From: CBDUQI01 sp965369325
Lineage (GTDB): Bacteria > Pseudomonadota > Gammaproteobacteria > Steroidobacterales > JBCBZW01
Assembly (NCBI GenBank): GCA_965369325.1
Contig: CBDUQI010000195.1
Location: forward strand, 1-11,153
Direction: 5' to 3'
Length of the DNA: 11,153 nt
The notes beneath the pieces were generated by a model. That model saw only the letters and a list, made by a program, of their open reading frames with translations. It was not told where the DNA came from and ran no database searches. Below are positions 1 through 6,322 of the stretch, in pieces (position 1 is the first letter of the stretch; each line of letters starts with the position of its first letter). The translations under genes and the position numbers were made by a program.

Positions 1-3000
1 ACTCGCACGACTGGCTGGGCGGTTGCGGGTTGGAGGTGCAATCCAATACACCGCCTGCATCCACAATGCCTTCGAGCAACCACTGGTTGATCAGGTCGTT
101 ATCGTTGCCCTTTCCGTTGCCCTGCGGCATGCCGCAGTCTTCCGGTCCATCCATCTCATCATCCGAGCAGGACAGGTGGAAGTTCGATTCGCCAAGCTTG
201 TTGTTGGTGCCGGCGTCGAAGACTTCAAAGAACACATCGTTGGGTGCCCCGTCGTAGCCGCTGACGGAGATTTCCTGGCCCGGTGCGATGTTGTCGATAT
301 CGGCCAGCACGTCCTCGTCGGTGTCACCTTTGTAGGCGATAATCCGCACGTTCTGGTTACCGTCCCAGATAAACGTGAGTACGTCGATAGGCTTGTCGCA
401 CTGGTAGTCACTTGACGGCGGTTGCACGATGGCGCAGGTCATGTCCACCTCCAACTCGCAGGCAGGCTGCACCACCATGACGTCGGACGGGTCGCTGTCC
501 ATCACCATGCGTTCGTTGCGCGAGCCGGTGGCTTTGGCAACATTCAGGAAGCCCATGACCACGTTGGTGGCCTCGCAGGAGTAGGCGAAGCTGTCACCGA
601 CGGCCAAGTCACCAATGATCACATCGCACTGGGGCGACATCTCGTCGGTAACCTCGACGTTCTCAAGGTCGGAACTGCCAGTGTTGGTCACCACGATCTG
701 CCAGGTGACGGTGCCGCCGAACGGTACCATCTGAGAGTCTAGCCCTTCGGCCTGTTTGCGGATGTCGATATCGATGACCTCCACCTCGGAGGTGTCGCAG
801 TCGTTCACCGGGATGCCAGCGCCCACAGCATCAACACATATCTCATTGTTGAAGCCGATGTCGGCGGTGGTCGCACAGGTGTAGGTGACGGTGGCGCCCG
901 GAGGCAGCACTGCGGTGGTCCGTTCACAGGCGCTAACCAGCGGATCGCTCACCACGACATTGCGCAGTGGCAGGTTGCCGGTGTTGGTCACGGTAATGTC
1001 GAACGTGGCGGTATCGCCCCGCACATAGGTGATGACATCCGGTCCTTCTACGTTCTTGCGGATATCCACACCGGGTGCAACACCAAAGTAGTGGCTTGGA
1101 TCGTCATCACAGATCTCCTCACCGGCCGGCGTATTGCCGCAGACCATGCCAACATTGGCGTACTGGCCCGCAATGGCGGTGCCGGTAGCAATACAGGTCA
1201 TGGAGGTGCCCGGTGCCATTGCATCGCTGGGGCAGGTCACGTTCACCCCCTGGTCATCCAGCACCAATACATCGCTAAGCAGTACTTCGCCGGTATTGGT
1301 TACCACGTACGTCCAGGTGACGTTGCCGCCAATCAGAATACGTGGACCACGCGGGGAATCCGCATCCTGGCCATTGGTCGCCTTCTCAATGTTGATGCCC
1401 GGGGTGACGCCGGTGTAATGACTGGGGTCGTCATCGCAAACCTCGCCCACCACCGAGTCGCCACAGACCATACCCAAATTGGCGTATTGGCCGATGATAG
1501 CGCTGCCCTGACCGGTGCAGGTCATCGACTCGTTCACGCCCAGCTCATCGCGCGGGCAGGCAACTGCCACGCCCTGATCGTCTAAGACCAGCACGTTAGT
1601 TAACGCGACGTTGCCCGTATTGGTGATGAGGTACGTCCAGTTCACCACGCTGCCCGGCTGCACGCTTGGGCCTGGCGGATTGTCGGCGTCCTCGCCATTG
1701 GTTGCTTTCTCGATGTCGATGCCCGGCTCAGGACCGAAGTAGTGGCTGGGGTCATCGTCGCAGACCTGGCCACCGTCTGAGTCGGCACAGGCCTCACCCA
1801 GATTCTCATACTGCCCGGCAACGGCGGTGCCGTTGGCGGTGCAGGTCATGCTGTCGCCTGGGGCCAGCGTGGTGCCGGGGCAACTGACATCCACACCCTG
1901 ATCGTCAGTGACGTTTAGGTTGAACAGTGCAATTGAGCCGGTATTGGTGACCACGTACTCCCACACAACCGGATCGCCGACGGCGATAAACGGTCCGGTG
2001 GGATCATCCGCATCCATCCCGTTGGTGGATTTCTCCAATGTGATCGCCGGGCTGGCTGGCTCGTAGACACCTGCATCAATGCTCAGGTCGGTCTCGTTAG
2101 ATTCCAGAACCACGGCTGGCGACTTGCCATTGCCGTTGGCGTCGCTGTCGAGGTCGTCGTTACCGCCTGCATTGGGCACCGTGAAGACGAAACCGTCGGG
2201 TGCCATAAACTGCACGAAGTAAACGCCCGGGGTGAGCCCGTCAAACAAGTACTCCCCATTCGCATCCGTCGTGGTGGTCATGCCGGTGGGCTGCATGTCC
2301 GCATCCAGCAGTACGACCAGTTTGTCCGGGATGCCCGGCTCGCCGGCTTCCTGGATGCCGTTGCGGTTAACGTCATGCCAGAGAAAATCGCCCAGCGCAG
2401 CGGGGAAGTAGCAGCCGCCGTCGTTGGTCAGATCTGAGTCGCCCGGGCCCAGATCAATCTGCCCGGTGCGCCCGGTGACCGGATTGATATCGCTGTCCTC
2501 GGCATCATTGGTCGCGTCGCGCAGCGTGACAATGCAATTGTTCGGTGGGTCGAAATCGACGACGTAGCAGCCGGCATCGAGATCTGAAAACAGATACATG
2601 CCGTTACTGTCTGTCACCCGGGTATCCAGCAGGTTGCCGGCACAATCCAGCAAGCTTACCGGCACGCCCGCAATGCCTGGCTCGCCCGGGTCCTGCTCGC
2701 CATTGGCGTTCAGGTCTTCCCAGAAGCGATCACCCAGTTCGCGGCCATCACGTTTGCGAAAGCCGGCGTCGACGTCCGTGCGGACTTCGCCATCGGCCAG
2801 TTGAATCTGATCAGTGAAGCCGGTCGTGGGATCGGCGTCGCTGTCCAGTGTGTCGACGGTGACGTCCTGGGCGGTCAGTGGCAGATCCTGCGGCGAGACA
2901 AACTCGACCACGTAGCAACCGGCATCCAGCCCGCTAAATCCGTAGTCGCCCGCAAAATTTGAGGTGTCGGAGGCGACGAAGTCGCCGTCACAGGTGTATA

Positions 3001-3214
3001 AGTTAATAAAGATGGTGACTGAGCCCAGATTGGGTTCATCTACATCCTGGATACCGTTTGAGTTGGTGTCAGTCCAGATGCGGTCGCCGATCGCGCCGTT
3101 GCCGGACTGAGCGATGGCCGATGCGCTGAGCAGGCCGCCACAGATAGCGATTCCGCCTATCAATAATGATCGCAACCCGGAACCCTGGCTTGAAGATAGC
3201 CATTGGTGAAACAT
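1..3214 (-). CDS. Large secreted SdrD-B / DUF11 repeat surface protein (3' end outside window)
   Basis: The frame is open from an ATG at 3214 to the left edge (at least 1071 codons), so the C-terminus and any anchor are not visible. The start is preceded by AAAGGGGA at a suitable distance and opens a Sec signal peptide (hydrophobic residues 17-35, likely cleavage after SAIA, residues 32-35). Three SdrD B-like domains follow at about 42-150, 156-262 and 270-383. Each begins GD-x-x-W and carries an EF-hand-like loop of the form D-x-N-x-NG-x-x-D/E-x-x-EP, which binds calcium in characterised Sdr B repeats. Five DUF11/DUF7507-type Ig-like repeats follow, starting near residues 389, 497, 605, 714 and 814, each with a V-V/I-TNTG core strand. 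From C919 comes a Cys-containing module (TFIWDG...) resembling the C-terminal modules of bacterial repeat proteins, then an Asp/Gly/Asn-rich stretch. The protein is probably an adhesin or matrix protein; its ligand is unknown. It has its own putative promoter and is not obviously co-transcribed with the upstream sulfatase. Confidence 0.88.
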   Translation of the reverse strand, partial: MFHQWLSSSQGSGLRSLLIGGIAICGGLLSASAIAQSGNGAIGDRIWTDTNSNGIQDVDEPNLGSVTIFINLYTCDGDFVASDTSNFAGDYGFSGLDAGCYVVEFVSPQDLPLTAQDVTVDTLDSDADPTTGFTDQIQLADGEVRTDVDAGFRKRDGRELGDRFWEDLNANGEQDPGEPGIAGVPVSLLDCAGNLLDTRVTDSNGMYLFSDLDAGCYVVDFDPPNNCIVTLRDATNDAEDSDINPVTGRTGQIDLGPGDSDLTNDGGCYFPAALGDFLWHDVNRNGIQEAGEPGIPDKLVVLLDADMQPTGMTTTTDANGEYLFDGLTPGVYFVQFMAPDGFVFTVPNAGGNDDLDSDANGNGKSPAVVLESNETDLSIDAGVYEPASPAITLEKSTNGMDADDPTGPFIAVGDPVVWEYVVTNTGSIALFNLNVTDDQGVDVSCPGTTLAPGDSMTCTANGTAVAGQYENLGEACADSDGGQVCDDDPSHYFGPEPGIDIEKATNGEDADNPPGPSVQPGSVVNWTYLITNTGNVALTNVLVLDDQGVAVACPRDELGVNESMTCTGQGSAIIGQYANLGMVCGDSVVGEVCDDDPSHYTGVTPGINIEKATNGQDADSPRGPRILIGGNVTWTYVVTNTGEVLLSDVLVLDDQGVNVTCPSDAMAPGTSMTCIATGTAIAGQYANVGMVCGNTPAGEEICDDDPSHYFGVAPGVDIRKNVEGPDVITYVRGDTATFDITVTNTGNLPLRNVVVSDPLVSACERTTAVLPPGATVTYTCATTADIGFNNEICVDAVGAGIPVNDCDTSEVEVIDIDIRKQAEGLDSQMVPFGGTVTWQIVVTNTGSSDLENVEVTDEMSPQCDVIIGDLAVGDSFAYSCEATNVVMGFLNVAKATGSRNERMVMDSDPSDVMVVQPACELEVDMTCAIVQPPSSDYQCDKPIDVLTFIWDGNQNVRIIAYKGDTDEDVLADIDNIAPGQEISVSGYDGAPNDVFFEVFDAGTNNKLGESNFHLSCSDDEMDGPEDCGMPQGNGKGNDNDLINQWLLEGIVDAGGVLDCTSNPQPPSQSCE
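1076..2050 (-). repeat. Three tandem 324-327-bp coding repeats (DUF11-type Ig-like units)
   Basis: Three consecutive units of 108, 108 and 109 codons (2050-1727, 1726-1403 and 1402-1076) are clearly homologous at DNA and protein level. Each opens with I-x-x-EK-[SA]-TNG-x-DAD. Each then has WxYV/LxTNTG, a DDQGV block followed by CP, an SMTC block and a Y[AE]N[LV]G block, and ends C-DDDPSHY. Two more diverged units (starting near 1075 and 778) continue the array but lack the DDDPSHY ending. Conserved paired cysteines in each unit suggest an intradomain disulfide, consistent with an exported protein. The similarity implies expansion by unequal crossing-over or duplication. Confidence 0.85.
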
Positions 3215-3234
3215 TACTTTCCCCTTTCTCTTTG

Positions 3235-3270
3235 TTATATATGAACGCAAAAAGTGCATTTATATATGAA
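3235..3270. repeat. Exact 11-bp direct repeat in the leader of the surface-protein gene
   Basis: TTATATATGAA occurs at 3235-3245 and again exactly at 3260-3270, a 25-bp start-to-start spacing. The copies lie between the putative -10 box (3271-3276) and the ribosome binding site of the minus-strand gene starting at 3214. Their position would suit a regulator binding site or an mRNA leader element. In such an AT-rich stretch part of the match could be chance, but an exact 11-mer is unlikely to be wholly so. Confidence 0.5.
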
Positions 3271-3298
3271 TTAATAACCATCACTTATAAAAAGTCAA
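3271..3298 (-). promoter_or_regulatory. Putative sigma70-type promoter for the SdrD-B/DUF11 gene
   Basis: On the minus strand TTGACT (3298-3293, five of six matches to TTGACA) is followed after 16 bp by TATTAA (3276-3271, four of six matches to TATAAT). This predicts transcription starting near 3264 and a leader of about 50 nt. The region is much richer in A+T than the flanking genes. An alternative -10 (TATAAA, 3264-3259) has no good -35. This is motif matching by eye only. Confidence 0.4.
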
Positions 3299-3576
3299 CT
3301 AGGTGGCTACAATCCCTTTAGGTAGTGAGTGAGGTAAGTTATTGAATGTAAAGGAGGCACTTGATCGTCGATGCGGCCCGCAATTCCGCGTGGAGCAGGC
3401 GCGGCAAGGCCGATATAGCTGAAAAAGTGGGTATTCGACAAACCAGGGAGCGGACGTCACGATCGTTTACAAGCTATCCGCTGGCACGGGCAACAAACGC
3501 ATAGCACCCGCATTCGCCTCAACGCGTGCTGGCGGCGGCAGTTGCCGTGCTGGTTATGACGGCCGGTAAGGGTGGA
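3299..3576. other. Intergenic stretch with no convincing gene
   Basis: These 278 bases separate the sulfatase stop codon from the promoter of the surface-protein gene. They contain a strong Shine-Dalgarno-like AAGGAGG at 3351-3357 on the plus strand, followed 3 nt later by a TTG that opens a 47-codon frame to a TAG at 3502-3504. The spacing is too short and the product is unrecognisable, so it is not called as a gene. No hairpin followed by a T-run was found below the sulfatase stop, so its terminator is not identified. A direct repeat CGTGCTGG flanks a GC-rich run near 3525-3553. Confidence 0.5.
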
Positions 3577-5580
3577 TTACGGCGTAACCACGTTAAACCA
3601 GTATTCAAACTGGTCATGCGATTTGAGAAAGCCGATGAGCTTGAGCGGGTTGCCGTCTATGTCAATTGCGCCACTCATGATTTTGCCCTGAAAAGTGGCA
3701 TCCCCCAGCATGATGGCATCCAGATCGCTGCGTGCCAGTGTGACGGTGGTGCCCGCTTCGTCAAACAGTGCGTCCTGGGAGTGAATGGCCACGCCGTCCG
3801 CGATCCGCACACCAAACTTCTCGCCGGTGTCTGAGAAGATAAAGTTCACGCTACTGTCGCCATCGGTCTTCTCGGGGTTCACCCGAACGGCAAGTGCATC
3901 GAAGTACTCGCTGGTGGGCAGTGCATTGACGAAGTCCCGGTTGGCCAGGTTGATCTTGCGGCTGCTATCAAAGCCCTCGCGCAGTTCATGTGCGGCTGTG
4001 AGGTAGTAGTTGCGCCACATGCCGCTTTCGGCCTGGTAGCCCAATTGCTCGTAAGCGCCGGCTAGGTACGCACGCGCGGTTTCGTGATCCGGCTGGGCAA
4101 AAACCAGATGGTTCATCACGGTGGCGACCCAGCGGTAGTCGCCGTCCGCGTAGGCCTGCGCAGCATTGTCGAGCATCCGTTGCGCGCCCCCGGCCAGTTT
4201 CACATAGCGTTCAGCCTGCGCCACCGGCGGGTGCGGATTAAGGTTGGCCGGCACCCCGTCCCACCACCCGAAGTAGCGTTGATAGGTAGCCTTGGCGTTG
4301 TGGTTCATGGTGCCGTAGTAACCTCGCACCGAAAAGTCCTCGCGCATAAACCCGGGCTCGCCGATCTGCTCGGCAATCTCGTGCATCGTCAGCCCGTTGT
4401 TGGCTAGGCGCAGCGTCTGATCGTGCACGTACCGGTAGGCATCGCGCTGGTGCTCCAGATACTTGCGTACGTTCTCCGTGCCCCACGTTGGCCAGTTGTG
4501 TGAGGCCATCACCACTTGGGACTTGTCTGCGAACAGGTCAATCGCATCGTTGATCCGCTTGGCCCAGGCTAGCGCATCGCGCACCAGTGCGCCGCGGAAG
4601 GTCAGCACATTGTGCATAGTGCCGGTGGCCACTTCGGCCGTGTGCAATGCGCCAAACTGCGGGAGATAAAACATGAACTCCGCAGGCGCCTCGGTGCCCC
4701 GCGCGTCGACAAAGACAAACTCTATGCCATCAATGCTGCGGGTTTCGCCCGTGCGGGAAACAGTATCGTTAGGGGCCACCAGTCCGATGTTGCCATGTGA
4801 CAAACCCGACCCGATGCCCGTGTCTACCGGGCCGGTGGGACCGGGTTTTAGAATGTTGCCGAACTGGAAGCTTGCGCGCCGCGCCATCGCATTGCCCGCC
4901 AGTATGTTCTCGGCGATCGCGGCTTCGACGAATCCGGCCGGCGCAATGATCGGGACATCGCCCGAGGCGATGGCCTGATCTGTGAGCACGCCACGGGCGC
5001 CGCCAAAATGATCCGCATGGCTGTGGGTGAACAACACCGCGCTCACCGGGCGTGCGCCCAGCGAGCGCTGCACCAGATTAAGTGCGGCGGCGGCTGTTTG
5101 TTGTGATAGCAATGGGTCGACTAGAATCCAGCCCTTAGTGCCGCGTATCACGGTCATCACCGAGATGTCGTAGCCGCGCACCTGGTAGATACCATCTACC
5201 ACCTCAAACAAACCGTGTATGGCGTTGAGCTGGGCCTGGCGCCAAAGCGACGGGTTGACCGTGGCGGGCGCCTCTTTTTGCAGGAAGTCATAAGCAGAGG
5301 CATCCCATGCTACGTTGCCTTGCTCGTCGGTGATGCGCCCAGGTTCGATCGAGGCGATGTAGCCACGTCGTGCGTCTTCAAAATCGCTCTGATCAGCTAG
5401 CGGCAGGCCTTGGCCAAAATTGGCGTTGGCCCGTGCGGTGGCGCCAGTGGCCTTGCCTGGCACCGGCAGCTGCGTGCCGGTGGCTTGTGGTGCAGGTGGC
5501 TTTGGCGTGTCTGGCGCAGCACCGCAACCGGCCAAAAGTAAAACGAACAAGCCCGTTAGGGCGCGCGAAAAATCAGACAT
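3577..5580 (-). CDS. Lipoprotein alkyl sulfatase, SdsA1/BDS1 family (metallo-beta-lactamase fold)
   Basis: The predicted enzyme hydrolyses primary alkyl sulfate esters (for example dodecyl sulfate) to alcohol and sulfate with a two-zinc centre. The 667-residue length suits the family (about 660). Counting from the ATG at 5580, the zinc ligands match SdsA1 in identity and spacing: H186, H188, D190, H191 (THSHADH), E297, E316 and H361 (ASHNWPTWG). The family signature GYYG-x-x-x-HN...YQRY-x-GWWDG lies at 420-442. A helical dimerisation region spans about 370-545, and an SCP2-like C-terminal domain (about 560-667) follows, as in SdsA1. The start at 5580 is chosen because it gives a compact lipoprotein signal with lipobox LAGC (C19). 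An in-frame ATG at 5592 and a TTG at 5631 would add only a Cys-rich extension. Gly at +2 predicts outer-membrane rather than inner-membrane retention. The gene lies 56 bp below the sigma factor gene and probably shares its transcript. Substrate specificity is inferred from the family. Confidence 0.92.
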   Translation of the reverse strand: MSDFSRALTGLFVLLLAGCGAAPDTPKPPAPQATGTQLPVPGKATGATARANANFGQGLPLADQSDFEDARRGYIASIEPGRITDEQGNVAWDASAYDFLQKEAPATVNPSLWRQAQLNAIHGLFEVVDGIYQVRGYDISVMTVIRGTKGWILVDPLLSQQTAAAALNLVQRSLGARPVSAVLFTHSHADHFGGARGVLTDQAIASGDVPIIAPAGFVEAAIAENILAGNAMARRASFQFGNILKPGPTGPVDTGIGSGLSHGNIGLVAPNDTVSRTGETRSIDGIEFVFVDARGTEAPAEFMFYLPQFGALHTAEVATGTMHNVLTFRGALVRDALAWAKRINDAIDLFADKSQVVMASHNWPTWGTENVRKYLEHQRDAYRYVHDQTLRLANNGLTMHEIAEQIGEPGFMREDFSVRGYYGTMNHNAKATYQRYFGWWDGVPANLNPHPPVAQAERYVKLAGGAQRMLDNAAQAYADGDYRWVATVMNHLVFAQPDHETARAYLAGAYEQLGYQAESGMWRNYYLTAAHELREGFDSSRKINLANRDFVNALPTSEYFDALAVRVNPEKTDGDSSVNFIFSDTGEKFGVRIADGVAIHSQDALFDEAGTTVTLARSDLDAIMLGDATFQGKIMSGAIDIDGNPLKLIGFLKSHDQFEYWFNVVTP

Positions 5581-5636
5581 ACAACTACTCATCCATCCTA
5601 TGGAACACACTGCGCAGCCCGCGTTACGCAACCGGC

Positions 5637-6200
5637 TTACGCGTTGGCGCTTAGTTCGTTCTTGAGCCAGGCCTTGGCCAGTCGCAGGTCACGGTGGATG
5701 GTGCTGCTCGACACGCCCGTGACCTCCGTCATCTCCTCGAAGGTGAGGCCACCAAAAATCTGCAGCTCGATTAATTGCGCTTTGCGCTCATCAAATTCAG
5801 CCAGTCGTGACAACGTCTCGTCCAGTTCAAGCAGTCGCAGCCCGCTCGCGTTGCCAGCCACTAAGTCTTCACGCAGGGTAACGGGATGCTCGTCGCCGCC
5901 GCGCTTGGCTGCGCTGCGCCCCTTGGCGTGAGTGATCAATATGCGGCGCATCATACGGGCCGACAGTGCGAAAAAATGCGCACGATCCTGCCACGGCACA
6001 TCGGCCTTGATCAGTTTTGCATAAGCTTCGTGGGCCAGCGCTGTCGGCTGCAGCGTATGCCCGGGATTCTCGCCCTTGAAGGCGTTTCTGGCTAGGCGTT
6101 TTAGTTCTTCGTAGACCAGAGGTGTGAGTTGCGCCAACGCTTGCTGATCGCCATCGCGCCAAGCGCACAGCAGTTGAGTGATTTGCGCTTCCTCATCCAT
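5637..6200 (-). CDS. ECF-type RNA polymerase sigma factor (TIGR02999 / PF07638 group)
   Basis: The 187-residue protein carries the hallmarks of this ECF group. LVYEELKRLA (28-37) and the invariant GHTLQPTAL with HEAY (47-60) come first. AHFFALSARMMRRILITHA (74-92) corresponds to sigma region 2 and is followed by a KRGG motif (99-102). Region 4 spans about 128-182, with a helix-turn-helix at roughly 152-176 (LTFEEMTEVTGVSSSTIHRDL) that would read the -35 element. The start is ATG 6200, with AGGA immediately upstream, an unusually short gap that suggests weak translation. No anti-sigma factor gene is adjacent. Sigma factors of this group are often found beside a Ser/Thr kinase with TPRs, but none is present here. 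The next gene downstream is the alkylsulfatase, which it may control. The preceding gene on the strand ends 122 bp upstream, leaving room for a dedicated promoter. Confidence 0.93.
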   Translation of the reverse strand: MDEEAQITQLLCAWRDGDQQALAQLTPLVYEELKRLARNAFKGENPGHTLQPTALAHEAYAKLIKADVPWQDRAHFFALSARMMRRILITHAKGRSAAKRGGDEHPVTLREDLVAGNASGLRLLELDETLSRLAEFDERKAQLIELQIFGGLTFEEMTEVTGVSSSTIHRDLRLAKAWLKNELSANA

Positions 6201-6287
6201 TCCTCATGATAACTGGATGCAGCGACCCTCAACAACGCTTGAGACTCGCAGACCGGCACGCGCATGGTGCAAGCGGCTAAAGGCGGA

Positions 6288-6310
6288 GCGCCAGCGATTT
6301 CGCGTGGCGC
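6288..6310 (-). terminator. Strong GC hairpin after the SBBP gene, possible terminator
   Basis: On the minus strand a perfect 6-bp arm GCGCCA/TGGCGC encloses, after a single bulged base, a further GCG/CGC pairing around an AAAT tetraloop. It sits 13 bp downstream of the SBBP stop codon. The bases after it (TCCGCCTTT) have only a short T-run, so intrinsic termination may be partial or the element may stabilise the 3' end of the mRNA. It would partly separate the SBBP transcript from the sigma/sulfatase pair. Confidence 0.4.
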
Positions 6311-6322
6311 CCCGCCGGCGGG

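Noticed and set aside
422..1585. Plus-strand open frames of 106 and 164 codons opposite the large surface-protein gene
   Set aside because: They mirror the repeats on the other strand, have no recognisable domains and contradict the continuous minus-strand frame with clear SdrD-B and DUF11 motifs.
1076..2050. Regular repeats that could suggest a CRISPR array or satellite
   Set aside because: The period is 324-327 bp, a multiple of three, within one open frame encoding Ig-like domains; there are no short identical repeats with unique spacers.
5581..5631. Upstream TTG (5631) and ATG (5592) starts for the alkylsulfatase
   Set aside because: They would place a Cys-rich extension before the lipoprotein signal; the ATG at 5580 gives a standard 19-residue lipoprotein signal peptide.
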